DNA of 64,000 nucleotides from an uncultured Phascolarctobacterium sp. (GTDB taxonomy: Bacteria; Bacillota; Negativicutes; Acidaminococcales; Acidaminococcaceae), in the NCBI RefSeq assembly GCF_937920985.1, contig NZ_CALDXR010000013.1:1-64000 (forward strand). Direction: 5' to 3'. The translations under genes and the position numbers were made by a program. This document shows positions 33,605 to 42,475 of this stretch, one piece after another. The notes under the pieces were generated by a model. It saw nothing but the letters and a program-made list of their open reading frames with translations, searched no databases and was not told the origin of the DNA. Numbering within the stretch: position 1 is the first letter of the stretch; every line of letters starts with the position of its first letter.

Positions 33605-36070
33605 ATGGAAAAGAAAACAATAGAACTGCTTGCTCCCGCAGGCAGCTGGGAAGCATTGGAGGCAGCGGTAAACGCCGGCGCCGATGCTGTATATATGGGC
33701 GGTAAAGCCTTTGGCGCACGTGCCTATGCCAGCAATTTTGATGAAGAGGAAATGGCGAAGGCGGTGTATTTTGCGCATATGCACCATGTGCGCCTGTATA
33801 TTACCGTCAATACTTTGGTTGATGACAGCGAGCTGGAGGCCTTGTCCGCTTACCTGCTGTTTTTGAATAACGTGGGCGTAGACGGACTGATTGTACAGGA
33901 TTTGGGTGTTATCCGTCTGGCGCAGAAAATTGTGCCGGAGTTGCCGCTGCATGCCAGCACGCAGATGAGCATTACCAACAGCAGCGGTGTAGACTTCGCT
34001 ATGGGCGCAGGTATGGAGCGCAGCGTATTGGCGCGCGAGCTGAGCTTGAAGGAAATCGGCGCAGCCTGCAGTCGTGGCAGTGAGATTGAAACCTTTATTC
34101 ATGGCGCTTTGTGCGTCTGCTACAGTGGACAATGCCTGATGAGCAGTCTTATCGGCGGCCGCAGCGGCAACCGCGGACGCTGTGCCCAGCCTTGCCGTTT
34201 GCCGTATAAGCTGCTCAACGCGAAGGATGAGGATATGCTGCAGGGCAAGGATGCAGGCCAGTATCTGCTGAGCCCCAAGGATATGAATACCTTGAGCATT
34301 TTGCCGCGGCTGATTGACGCAGGCGTTGTGTCCTACAAAATCGAAGGACGCATGAAGCGCCCCGAATATGTTGCGGTAGTAGTAGATGCTTACCGCCGTG
34401 CGATTGACAGCTATCTTGCCGGTGACTACAACGTGCCGGAGGAGGATTTGACGAATATCGAGCAAATCTTCAACCGTGACTTTACCACCGCTTATCTGGA
34501 GCGCCGTCCCGGACGCACAATGATGAGCGACCGCCGTCCTAACAACCGCGGTGTGCTGATTGGTCGTGTAGCGAAGTTGGACAAAAACCGCAATAAGGCA
34601 GTTATCAAGCTGGATAAGGAGCTGCATCTGGGCGACGGACTGGAATTTTGGGTAAGCGTCGGCGGACGTGTGGGCACCACTGTTACTGAAATGCTGTGCG
34701 GCGGCAATAGCGTGCAGAGCGCTGCCCACGGACAGCAGGTAACGATTGACGTGCCTAACGGAGTACGCTTGAATGACCGCGTTTTCCGTACGCTCGACAG
34801 CAGACTGATGAGCTATGCGCAGCAGTTCTTCGGACCGGACGCCAAAAAGCGTATTCCGGTAGATGCTGTAGTTACTGCGCGTCTGGGCGAGCCGATGACC
34901 GTTACATTGACAGATGATGAAGGCAATGTAGGCTACGGCGAAACAGATTTTATCGTCGAGGCAGCACGCAAGCGTGCGCTGGACGAGGCCGGTGTGCGCA
35001 AGCAGCTGGACCGCCTCGGTACGACAGAATATTTCCTGAACAGCCTGCTCTTTGAGCATGATGAAAATGTTATGGTGCCGATGAGCGAAATGAACGAAGC
35101 ACGCCGTATGGCGTGCGAAGCATTGGACGCTGCGCGTCTGAATGCCTTCGCACCGGCGCGCACAGCGGTGCACAGCTTCAGCGAGCAATTAGTGCCACAT
35201 GCACATAAGGCTAAACAGCATGAATCCGTTCTGGTAGTGCATTGCGACAGCGTTGACAAGGTCAACGCTGCGCTGCAGGCAGGTGCGGAGCGTATTCTCT
35301 TCGGCGGTGACTGCTTCAACCATCAGCTGCCGTCTGAGGCGGATTATGCCAAGGCTGCCAAGCTGGTGCGCAAGGCTGGTCGTCAGCTGGCCTTTGCTAC
35401 ACCGCGTATCATCAAGGAAGCACAGCTGGCATATTTCGATAAGCTCTTCAAATTGTGGGAAGAGCTGCAGCCGGATTTTGTTTATATCAACAACAACGGT
35501 TTGTGGCCCTTGGCGAAGAAGTACGTCGGTCTCAACCTGGTGGCAGACATGTCTTTGAACATCTTCAACAGCCAGACGCTGCAGTTCTGGCAGGAGCAGG
35601 GCGCTGTAGGTGCAGTGCTCAGTCCGGAGCTGACTATGGCGCAGGTTGAGCATCTTGTAAGCGTCAGCCCGCTGCCGTTGGAGTGCATGATTCAGGGACG
35701 TTTGGAGATGATGGTTTCCGAATACTGCGTAGGCGGCAGCTTCCTGGGTGCGCTGGATAAGGGGGCCTGCAAGTTTAACTGCGCAGAGCCTTTGTTCCTG
35801 GGTGACCGCAAGGATGCACGCTTCCCGATTGTGACGGACCAGTTCTGCCGTATGCATATTCTGAACGCGCATGAGCTTTCGATGACTGCCAATGTACAGC
35901 ATATGGCGGAAGCAGGCGTGGCAGTGCTTCGAATTGACGGACGTGATTACGATGCAGCACGCTTGGGCGAGCTTGTGGCGCTGTACCGCAAGATTATCGG
36001 CGGTGCGGTGGAAGCACCGGAAAATCTGCCCGGTACTACAAGAGGCCACTATTTTAGAGGCGTAATGTAA
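33605..36070 (+). CDS. U32-family peptidase-like protein with DUF3656
   Basis: The 821-residue protein has an N-terminal U32 barrel (LLAPAGSWEALEAAVNAGADAVY) and the U32 signature ETFIHGALCVCYSGQCLMSS near residues 160-180, with RGRCAQPCRLPY next. A long C-terminal DUF3656-type extension carries further cysteines. Modern work links U32 proteins to RNA hydroxylation (RlhA, TrhP) rather than proteolysis; the cysteines probably hold an Fe-S cluster. It forms an operon with zapA. A terminator follows. Confidence 0.88.
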   Translation: MEKKTIELLAPAGSWEALEAAVNAGADAVYMGGKAFGARAYASNFDEEEMAKAVYFAHMHHVRLYITVNTLVDDSELEALSAYLLFLNNVGVDGLIVQDLGVIRLAQKIVPELPLHASTQMSITNSSGVDFAMGAGMERSVLARELSLKEIGAACSRGSEIETFIHGALCVCYSGQCLMSSLIGGRSGNRGRCAQPCRLPYKLLNAKDEDMLQGKDAGQYLLSPKDMNTLSILPRLIDAGVVSYKIEGRMKRPEYVAVVVDAYRRAIDSYLAGDYNVPEEDLTNIEQIFNRDFTTAYLERRPGRTMMSDRRPNNRGVLIGRVAKLDKNRNKAVIKLDKELHLGDGLEFWVSVGGRVGTTVTEMLCGGNSVQSAAHGQQVTIDVPNGVRLNDRVFRTLDSRLMSYAQQFFGPDAKKRIPVDAVVTARLGEPMTVTLTDDEGNVGYGETDFIVEAARKRALDEAGVRKQLDRLGTTEYFLNSLLFEHDENVMVPMSEMNEARRMACEALDAARLNAFAPARTAVHSFSEQLVPHAHKAKQHESVLVVHCDSVDKVNAALQAGAERILFGGDCFNHQLPSEADYAKAAKLVRKAGRQLAFATPRIIKEAQLAYFDKLFKLWEELQPDFVYINNNGLWPLAKKYVGLNLVADMSLNIFNSQTLQFWQEQGAVGAVLSPELTMAQVEHLVSVSPLPLECMIQGRLEMMVSEYCVGGSFLGALDKGACKFNCAEPLFLGDRKDARFPIVTDQFCRMHILNAHELSMTANVQHMAEAGVAVLRIDGRDYDAARLGELVALYRKIIGGAVEAPENLPGTTRGHYFRGVM

Positions 36071-36105
36071 AAGTAAATATAAGCCGAATAGGCTGAATAA
36101 GCCAA

Positions 36106-36139
36106 GGCCCCTGCCGGCAATTGCCGACAGGGGCTTTTT
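36106..36139 (+). terminator. Terminator after the U32 gene
   Basis: GCCCCTGCCGGC pairs with GCCGACAGGGGC around AATT, followed by TTTTT. Confidence 0.85.
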
Positions 36140-36350
36140 GGCGCTGTTGCGCCTTGGCTTTGTAAGCTGTGTTATTACAGCCTTAGCCATCACAAGCAGG
36201 GATATTTTTCAGGCTGATGCAATTATTTTGGCTGGAAAAACTTTACAGCATCTTTCCGTTCCTGCCTGATTTATGATATAATACTAAAGTTATAAAGAAA
36301 AAAGGCCATAAGGTCTGAAGATAAATTTATAAGGAAAAGAGGAATGTGAA

Positions 36351-37604
36351 ATGACAAATGGATTTGCAGCCTTAAAGGTTTGTGCGCACACTGTAGAGCA
36401 GCTCCAGAAAATGGGCATCAAAAAGCCGATGCCGGTACAGGAGCAGGCTATCCCGGCGCTGTTTGCCGGACGTGACGTAATCGCCCGTGCGCAGACTGGC
36501 ACAGGCAAGACACTGGCGTTTTTGGTACCGCTGGCAGAAAAAATCGACATTGCCAAAAGCTACGTGCAGGCACTGGTAATTACGCCGACACGCGAGCTGG
36601 CACAGCAGATTGCCACCGAAATGAAAAAAATCCTGGGCGAAAGCGATATTAAGGTGCTGGCTGTTACCGGCGGACGTGATTTTGAAACGCAGAAATATAA
36701 GCTAGAGGGACGCAGCCATGTGCTGATTGGTACTCCTGGCCGTCTGCTGGACCATATCCGCAAGGGTAATACTGACCTTGGCGGCGTGCGTTACCTGGTA
36801 TTGGACGAAGTAGACGAAATGCTGCAGCAGGGCTTTATGGATGAAGCGCTGGAGCTGATTGCTATGACTGCGCCGGAGCATCAGACGATGCTTTGTTCAG
36901 CAACACTGTCGGAAGAGGTGCGCAAGCTGGGACGCAAGCTGACGAAAAACTGCGCGTTGATTGATATTAACCCCGACAAGGCTACCGTTGACAAAATCAA
37001 GCAGGTTTGCCTGAAAACAACCGATGAATATAAGAATAAGGCTGTGGCAGCGCTCATTGACCGCCTGAACCCGTATCTGATGATTGTCTTCTGCATGAGC
37101 AAGGAGCGTACTAAGGAGCTGGGCGACTGGCTGGGCATGCAGGGCTATAATGTTGACGTGCTGCATGGCGAAATGTCTCCTGCCAAACGCAAAACTGTTA
37201 TGAAGGCCTTCCGTGATGCCAAAATCCAGATTCTTGTTGCCAGCGACCTGGCTGCCCGCGGATTGGACGTTGAAGGTGTAACCCATGTGGTGAACTATGA
37301 TATTCCGCATGATGTTGACTGGTATGTTCATCGCATCGGCCGTACCGGACGCGCAGGCAATGAGGGCGAAGCAATTACGCTTTATACTGCCGACGAGGTT
37401 AAATGGCTGCGTAATATTGAAAATAAGCTGGGCATTCTGATGGAACGCCAAAACCTGGAAGGTGAGGTTGTAGCACGCCGCGTCGCTGTGGCTGCCAAAA
37501 AGAAGAAGCCTGCTGCACCTAAGCGCGGACGCAATGCTGTTGCTGATAAGCGCAAGGCTCCCAAAACAGGCAGCAACCGCCGTCAAGGTGTGAAAAAAAA
37601 GTAA
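36351..37604 (+). CDS. DEAD-box-family RNA helicase with DEVD motif II
   Basis: The 417-residue helicase has motif I AQTGTGKT at 47-54, Ia PTRELAQQ near 79-86, TPGR near 128, SAT in motif III near 184, and motif VI HRIGRTGRAG near 327. Motif II reads DEVD at 152-155 instead of DEAD, with alanine replaced by valine. A basic tail of about 45 residues, rich in Lys and Arg, should bind RNA. The family remodels RNA in ribosome assembly or decay. AGAGGAATG precedes the ATG. It stands alone. Confidence 0.93.
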   Translation: MTNGFAALKVCAHTVEQLQKMGIKKPMPVQEQAIPALFAGRDVIARAQTGTGKTLAFLVPLAEKIDIAKSYVQALVITPTRELAQQIATEMKKILGESDIKVLAVTGGRDFETQKYKLEGRSHVLIGTPGRLLDHIRKGNTDLGGVRYLVLDEVDEMLQQGFMDEALELIAMTAPEHQTMLCSATLSEEVRKLGRKLTKNCALIDINPDKATVDKIKQVCLKTTDEYKNKAVAALIDRLNPYLMIVFCMSKERTKELGDWLGMQGYNVDVLHGEMSPAKRKTVMKAFRDAKIQILVASDLAARGLDVEGVTHVVNYDIPHDVDWYVHRIGRTGRAGNEGEAITLYTADEVKWLRNIENKLGILMERQNLEGEVVARRVAVAAKKKKPAAPKRGRNAVADKRKAPKTGSNRRQGVKKK

Positions 37605-37620
37605 GTTCGTTCTGTATTAC

Positions 37621-37649
37621 TTGCAAAAGCTAGTCTTTTGTGATATATT
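37621..37649 (+). promoter_or_regulatory. Promoter of the antisense antitoxin RNA
   Basis: TTGCAA at 37621-37626, a 17-base spacer and TATATT at 37644-37649. No coding frame follows, so it should drive a small RNA starting near 37656. Confidence 0.7.
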
Positions 37650-37655
37650 GAACAT

Positions 37656-37750
37656 AGAAAGACAACCGCCCACAGAGGTGGGTTGCCTTAAGTAAGTGGT
37701 TTAGAAAAATCCGCTCCGCTAACCGGCAAAGTTTTGGGGCGGTTTTTCTA
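37656..37750 (+). ncRNA. Candidate antisense antitoxin RNA
   Basis: An RNA of about 95 bases is predicted between the promoter above and the shared terminator. Its 5' part folds as CAACC...GGTTG with an inner CCCAC/GTGGG stem. Its 3' half is complementary to the 3' end of the toxin mRNA, which is transcribed from the other strand into the same terminator. The convergent layout matches type I antitoxins. No transcript has been shown. Confidence 0.6.
37703..37750. terminator. Bidirectional terminator shared by toxin mRNA and antisense RNA
   Basis: TAGAAAAA and CCGCTCC (37703-37717) pair with GGGGCGG and TTTTTCTA (37736-37750). A run of five A on one side and five T on the other makes it work in both directions. 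Confidence 0.85.
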
Positions 37751-37758
37751 TGCACGCA

Positions 37759-37845
37759 TTATTTACAAAACAGAAAAATAAAGGTCAGCAATGCCAAAAT
37801 GAACATTCCAAAAGCCATTAGGTCCTGAAAAGTGAAATGCTTCAT
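37759..37845 (-). CDS. Holin-like type I toxin peptide (28 residues)
   Basis: The frame encodes MKHFTFQDLMAF followed by a single hydrophobic helix and the ending FLFCK, 28 residues in all. This matches the pattern of the putative holin-like toxin family (PF16935), small membrane peptides of type I toxin-antitoxin pairs. GGAGG lies 8 bases before the ATG at 37845; an in-frame ATG six bases upstream abuts the site. On the mRNA, CCATTCT pairs with AGAATGG and covers the first two bases of the SD (37857-37875), which would limit translation. A consensus promoter and an opposing antisense promoter bracket the gene. The family call is from pattern; toxicity is inference. Confidence 0.72.
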   Translation of the reverse strand: MKHFTFQDLMAFGMFILALLTFIFLFCK

Positions 37846-37914
37846 AGACATCACCTCCATTCTATTTAAGAATGGGGCAACGCCACCCTGCAACACGGTT
37901 GTCTTCTGTTTGTG

Positions 37915-37943
37915 AGTATAACACATAAACAAATTTTTAGCAA
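37915..37943 (-). promoter_or_regulatory. Promoter of the toxin mRNA
   Basis: On the minus strand TTGCTA (37938-37943) and TATACT (37915-37920) are 17 bases apart. The mRNA would begin near 37908 with a leader of about 60 bases. Both this RNA and the antisense RNA carry GACAACCG within a few bases of their 5' ends. Confidence 0.7.
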
Positions 37944-37981
37944 TATCTCTTTTTGTTTTTAGTATTTCTTGCCGGTTGCTC

Positions 37982-38010
37982 TTGACAAATAGCGCAGCAT
38001 TTTATATACT
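37982..38010 (+). promoter_or_regulatory. Promoter of the glyQS T-box transcript
   Basis: TTGACA at 37982-37987, a 17-base spacer and TATACT at 38005-38010. Transcription would start near 38017. Confidence 0.85.
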
Positions 38011-38016
38011 AACAGT

Positions 38017-38229
38017 TAAGCTAAGAAGAAGAGTAGTAGTCTGCAAACTTAGCGAGCCGTGACAGTGCAAGGCGGCAAAGGCAGATGAAGGCACTTTGGA
38101 GCTGCAAAAGAAAATTGATTGAGGCGGGCTGCAGATAATTGCAGTCAAGCAGGGTGGAACCGCGGAGTTTGAGCTGTAAGCACTCCGTCCCTGTAACATT
38201 TATGTTACGGGGACGCGGGTGCTTTTTGC
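38017..38229 (+). promoter_or_regulatory. T-box leader (glycine) with terminator
   Basis: The T-box motif AGGGTGGAACCGCGG is at 38151-38165. It is followed by a strong terminator at 38180-38227, where GCACTCCGTCCC pairs with GGGGACGCGGGTGC across GTAAC/GTTAC, then five T. Uncharged tRNA-Gly should stabilise the antiterminator and raise glyQS expression. GGC triplets lie in the stem I region near 38071-38083, but I cannot fix the specifier without folding. Confidence 0.92.
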
Positions 38230-38285
38230 TTTTCGGACAAAGCTGCTGCCATTGCCGTCTTTGTAACAAATATAGGAGGTAAAAC

Positions 38286-39167
38286 ATGGATTTTCAGACA
38301 ATTATTTTGAAGCTGCAAAAATTCTGGGCAGGCCAAAACTGCATTATGGCACAGCCCTATGACATCGAAAAAGGCGCAGGCACTATGAACCCGTCTACCT
38401 TTTTACGCGTACTCGGACCTGAACCCTGGCGTGTGGCTTACGTAGAGCCTTCCCGCCGTCCGGCAGACGGCCGTTATGGTGATAACCCGAACCGCCTGTT
38501 CCAGCATCATCAGTTCCAGGTTATCGTAAAGCCCTCTCCGGAAAACATTCAGGAGCTGTATCTGCAGAGCCTGGCTGAGCTCGGCATTCATCAGGAGGAG
38601 CATGATATCCGCTTTGTAGAGGATAACTGGGAATCTCCGACTCTGGGCGCTTGGGGCCTGGGCTGGGAGGTTTGGCTGGATGGTATGGAAATCACCCAGT
38701 TCACCTACTTCCAACAGGTAGGCAGCATTGACGTTAAGCCTGTAACTGTTGAAATCACGTACGGCCTGGAGCGTCTGGCTATGTATATCCAGGGCGTAGA
38801 AAACGTATTCGATATCCAATGGGTTGGCGATGTTACCTACGGTGACGTTTTCCACACCAACGAGGTAGAACAATCCTTCTACAACTTCCAGGTAGCAGAC
38901 ACCGCGCTGCTGTTTGACCTGTTCGACAAATATGAAGCAGAAGCTAAGCGCGTTATCGAGCTTGGTTATATCCGTCCTGCTTATGATTACGTTCTGAAAT
39001 GCTCCCATGCATTCAACCTGCTGGATTCCCGCGGAGCAATCAGCGTAAGTGAACGTACTGCCTACATCGGCCGTGTACGTGCGATGGCCCGCCTGTGTGC
39101 AAAGGCTTATGTAGCACAACGTGAAGAAATGGGCTTCCCGCTGCTCAAGAAAGGGGAGAATAAATAA
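38286..39167 (+). CDS. glyQ: Glycyl-tRNA synthetase alpha subunit
   Basis: The 293-residue class II catalytic subunit opens with FQTIILKLQKFWAGQNCIMAQPYDIEKGAGTMNPSTFLR-type sequence, the family hallmark, here at residues 3-41. It pairs with GlyS to charge tRNA-Gly. ATAGGAGG precedes the ATG. The stop overlaps the glyS start by one base. Expression is controlled by the T-box upstream. Confidence 0.97.
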   Translation: MDFQTIILKLQKFWAGQNCIMAQPYDIEKGAGTMNPSTFLRVLGPEPWRVAYVEPSRRPADGRYGDNPNRLFQHHQFQVIVKPSPENIQELYLQSLAELGIHQEEHDIRFVEDNWESPTLGAWGLGWEVWLDGMEITQFTYFQQVGSIDVKPVTVEITYGLERLAMYIQGVENVFDIQWVGDVTYGDVFHTNEVEQSFYNFQVADTALLFDLFDKYEAEAKRVIELGYIRPAYDYVLKCSHAFNLLDSRGAISVSERTAYIGRVRAMARLCAKAYVAQREEMGFPLLKKGENK

Positions 39168-41338
39168 TGGAAAAATTACTTTTTGAAATCGGTACAGAAG
39201 AGATTCCTGCGAAATTTATGCCTGCCATTCTGGCACAATTAAAGGATTTGGCAGAAAAGAAAATGACTGAGCTACGCATTCCCTTCGAAGCAGTTAAAAC
39301 CTATGGCACTCCCCGTCGTATGACCTTCATTGCCAGCGGCGTTGCCGAGGCTCAGGAGGACAGCACTGTTGAGGCTAAAGGTCCTTCCGCAAAAATCGCT
39401 TTCGTAAGCGGCGCTCCTTCCAAAGCAGCTATCGGCTTTGCTCGCGGCCAAGGCGTTGACGTAAAAGAGCTCGTTGTCCGTGATGAATATGTATATGCTG
39501 TTAAGCATCTGGCAGGCCAACCGGTTAAGGATTTGCTGCCTGGCTTATTAATGGATATCCTGACCAGCCTGAACTTCCCGAAAAACATGCGTTGGGCAGA
39601 CCATGAATTCAAATTTGTCCGTCCTATCCGCTGGCTGGTTGCACTGTTCGGTGATGAAGTTATCCCTGTTGAAATCACCGGCGTAAAATCTGGCAAATTC
39701 AGCCGCGGTCATCGCTTCCTGCGTCCTTCCGCTCTGGATAATGCTAAAGCTCATGAGTCCATCGGCGATGCTGCCAAGGCTCTGTTCGACACTGTAAAGA
39801 GTAAGGCTAAGAACGCAGTAGCTTCCGCTGCTATCGGCACAATCGGCGCTGTAGAAATCCCTTATGCTGATTCCTATGAAAAGGTTATGTATGACAACTA
39901 TGTTATGGTTGACCAGGACGCTCGCCGTGAACTGATTCGTCAACAGGTTACCGACCTGGCAATTGCTGAAGGCGGTCATGCAGAAATCAATGAAGACCTG
40001 CTGGAGGAAGTAAACTATCTGGTAGAATGGCCGACTGCTCTGTGCGGCAAATTCGAAGAAAAATTCCTCACCCTGCCGAAGGAATGCATCATCACCCCGA
40101 TGCGCGAGCATCAGCGTTACTTCCCGGTACTGGCAGAGGATGGCTCCCTGTTGAACAAGTTCATCACCGTCCGCAATGGTGGTAAGGAGCATCTGGAAAT
40201 TGTAGCTCACGGTAACGAGCGCGTACTGCGTGCACGTCTGAGCGACGCTGAATTCTTCTTCAATGAAGATAGAAAACAATCTTTGGCTGACCGTCTGGAA
40301 AAACTCAAAACCGTTTCCTTCCAGGAAGGCTTGGGCAATATGAATGATAAGAGCAACCGTCTGGTACAGGCTGTTGATATGCTGGCTATGGCTATCAATG
40401 CCAAGGTTGATAAAGAAAAGCTGGAGCGCACTGCACTGTTGTGCAAATGCGACCTGGTAACCGGCATGGTTATCGAATTCACTGAGCTGCAGGGCGTTAT
40501 GGGCCGTGAATATGCTAAGCTCGACGGTGAAGCACCTGAGGTTGCACTGGGTATTTACGAGCATTATCTGCCGCGCTTTGCCGGTGACGAGCTGCCGAAG
40601 ACTGATATCGGCCGTCTGACCGGTATTGCTGATAAGCTGGACAACATCTGCGCTACCTTCAGCCGCGGTCTGGCTCCGACCGGCTCTCAGGATCCGTATG
40701 CACTGCGCCGTCAGGCTCTGGGCATCATCAACATTCTGCTGGACGGCAACTATCATCTGTCCCTGTACAAGATTATTGCCGGCGCTCTGTACCTGCTGAA
40801 CATCCCGGCAGAGGATACCAAAAAGCTCGTACCGCAGATTGCTGAGTTCATGAAACAGCGCCTGCGCAACATGCTGATGGATCAGGGCATCCGTTACGAC
40901 GTAGTTGATGCAGTTCTGGCTGACCAGATGAACGATGACTTCACCGATCTCGTTGCCCGTGCTAAGGCTCTGAACAGCTTCGTTGCTTCCGCAGAGGCTC
41001 CGGCACTGATTCAGGCTGCAACCCGTGTTGCTAACCTGTGCAAGAAGATTGAAGAGGAATCCGCTATCAACCCGCAGCTCTTCGCTGTAGAGGCTGAAGG
41101 CGCTCTGCACAATGCTGCTATGGCAGCCAGCAAGGAAGTGCTGGTTGCAGCAACCAAGTATGACTATGCTGCAGTTCTGGCTGAAGCAGTTAAGCTGGTT
41201 GACCCGATCAACAAATTCTTCGAAGACGTTATGGTTATGGACGAGGACGTTCGCGTGAAGAACAACCGTCTGGCACTGTTGGCAGCAGTTAAGGATATTA
41301 CCCATGCTGTAGGTGACCTGAGCGTTATCGTACAATAA
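39167..41338 (+). CDS. glyS: Glycyl-tRNA synthetase beta subunit
   Basis: The 723-residue subunit binds tRNA. It opens with LLFEIGTEEIPAKFM and contains the catalytic-site-proximal EHQRYFPV near residue 322. It ends in a DALR-type anticodon-binding domain from about residue 575. Length is slightly above the 680-690 usual in Firmicutes, because of an Ala/Lys-rich segment near residues 205-225. It is co-transcribed with glyQ and followed by a small gene. Confidence 0.96.
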   Translation: MEKLLFEIGTEEIPAKFMPAILAQLKDLAEKKMTELRIPFEAVKTYGTPRRMTFIASGVAEAQEDSTVEAKGPSAKIAFVSGAPSKAAIGFARGQGVDVKELVVRDEYVYAVKHLAGQPVKDLLPGLLMDILTSLNFPKNMRWADHEFKFVRPIRWLVALFGDEVIPVEITGVKSGKFSRGHRFLRPSALDNAKAHESIGDAAKALFDTVKSKAKNAVASAAIGTIGAVEIPYADSYEKVMYDNYVMVDQDARRELIRQQVTDLAIAEGGHAEINEDLLEEVNYLVEWPTALCGKFEEKFLTLPKECIITPMREHQRYFPVLAEDGSLLNKFITVRNGGKEHLEIVAHGNERVLRARLSDAEFFFNEDRKQSLADRLEKLKTVSFQEGLGNMNDKSNRLVQAVDMLAMAINAKVDKEKLERTALLCKCDLVTGMVIEFTELQGVMGREYAKLDGEAPEVALGIYEHYLPRFAGDELPKTDIGRLTGIADKLDNICATFSRGLAPTGSQDPYALRRQALGIINILLDGNYHLSLYKIIAGALYLLNIPAEDTKKLVPQIAEFMKQRLRNMLMDQGIRYDVVDAVLADQMNDDFTDLVARAKALNSFVASAEAPALIQAATRVANLCKKIEEESAINPQLFAVEAEGALHNAAMAASKEVLVAATKYDYAAVLAEAVKLVDPINKFFEDVMVMDEDVRVKNNRLALLAAVKDITHAVGDLSVIVQ

Positions 41339-41362
41339 TAAAAGCTAAGGAGATTTAGTCTA

Positions 41363-41581
41363 ATGGAACAATTTAATGCAGAAGCAAAAGCACTTGTAGA
41401 AATGCAAAACGAATACGTTTTACTGACCAGCAAAAACCCCAGCGAAATGTGCCACGATGATTTCATCCGTGCAGAAGAGCTGAACGTACAGATTAAAGAC
41501 GCAACCAAGGTTATGGCTGCGCTGGCAATCGAATTTGCCGGCTACAAAAAAGACGAAAAGGGCTTGTGGGTAGAAAAATAA
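41363..41581 (+). CDS. Small conserved-looking protein of unknown function
   Basis: A 72-residue acidic protein follows glyS by 24 bases with its own AAGGAG site. It is predicted to be mostly helical, with one cysteine (C30) and no membrane segment. I do not recognise it. A terminator lies after it, so it probably shares the glyQS transcript and its T-box control. Codon use is like that of its neighbours, which supports it being real. Confidence 0.65.
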   Translation: MEQFNAEAKALVEMQNEYVLLTSKNPSEMCHDDFIRAEELNVQIKDATKVMAALAIEFAGYKKDEKGLWVEK

Positions 41582-41653
41582 TTCTTCCACTGTGCTTTTT
41601 GGACAAGCCTTGAGGTTTAACGTTATAAACCTCGTGTGATTGTTTTTGTAATT

Positions 41654-41708
41654 TAACCGGTCTCCGGTATGCTATTGAAGATAGCATTATCGGAGGCTGG
41701 TTTTATTT
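41654..41708 (+). terminator. Terminator of the glyQS unit
   Basis: AACCGGTCTCCGG pairs with CGGAGGCTGGTT, with an inner TGCTATT/GATAGCA stem, followed by TTATTTTT. Confidence 0.8.
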
Positions 41709-41724
41709 TTGCCAGAAATAAAAT

Positions 41725-41775
41725 AAGTGCCGGAAGTCTTGAGCCAGGTTAAAGCAAATCAAGATTCCGACACTT
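41725..41775 (-). terminator. Terminator of the desulfoferrodoxin gene
   Basis: On the minus strand AAGTGTCGGAA and CTTGA pair with TCAAG and TTCCGGCACTT, followed by ATTTTATTT. Confidence 0.75.
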
Positions 41776-41812
41776 ATCAGAGGCATATTTTGTTAGTGTA
41801 AGGCATTAGCTG

Positions 41813-42193
41813 TTACAGCTTTGCTGCCCACAGTCCGTGCAGGTTGCAATATGCATAAGCAGCAATCGGAGCTGCATCGCCGGCAAGTGCAAAGACCGCC
41901 TCCGGCTTGTCACCGGGCTTTAAAATATAGCGCTGACCGCCATGGGTTGTCTGCAGATAAATCCATTGGATGTAGTGCTTTTCAATCATGGGATGCTCCA
42001 CGCTGCCTACAGCAACACGTACTGTGCTGCCGCTGGTGGTAATAACCGGCACGTGCTTTTCCTGCGCTGCGTCTTCTGTGTTGGCAACAAGCTCCTGCAT
42101 CGGCTTACCGCAGCAGACAAGCTCGCCGCCACCGTCCTGAATCAGGCCAACGATATTACCGCAAATAGAACATTTCAAAAATTTTACTGCCAT
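41813..42193 (-). CDS. Desulfoferrodoxin / superoxide reductase
   Basis: The 126-residue protein reduces superoxide to peroxide without releasing oxygen, a trait of anaerobes. The N-terminal rubredoxin-like centre I has C9, C12, C28 and C29 (CSICG...VCCGKPM). Centre II ligands are seen in EKHVPV, EHPMIEKHY and CNLHGLW. AGGAG fixes the ATG at 42193. It stands alone. Confidence 0.94.
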   Translation of the reverse strand: MAVKFLKCSICGNIVGLIQDGGGELVCCGKPMQELVANTEDAAQEKHVPVITTSGSTVRVAVGSVEHPMIEKHYIQWIYLQTTHGGQRYILKPGDKPEAVFALAGDAAPIAAYAYCNLHGLWAAKL

Positions 42194-42475
42194 TGTGCAT
42201 CGCTCCTTTCGCAAAATGAAACATTTTTAGACCTGGAAACTCAATGTCCCTAACTTAATTATAGCTTATGTTATATGCAAAGTATATAGTTTTGTGGAAA
42301 ATGTTGCACACTTATCACAATCACCGGAAAGATGCAAAGCGTTATTTAGGACGTAAGATAAGCGTTTGTATTGATGCATAGCATTATCTTAGTGTGCTGC
42401 TGTTTCTTTGCAGACTGTTTTTGTGATATAATTAGATATATATGCAATAAAATCGAAAAGGTCAGGTGGAAATAT

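Noticed and set aside
33428..35188. 586-codon open frame antisense to the U32 gene
   Set aside because: Its composition is that of a shadow frame, it crosses the zapA-U32 junction, and it has no promoter or ribosome site.
38002..38287. Minus-strand open frames over the glyQS leader
   Set aside because: The sequence is explained by the T-box RNA on the other strand.
39548..41335. 595-codon open frame antisense to glyS
   Set aside because: It is fully inside glyS on the other strand, with a low-complexity Gln/His/Ile composition typical of a shadow frame.
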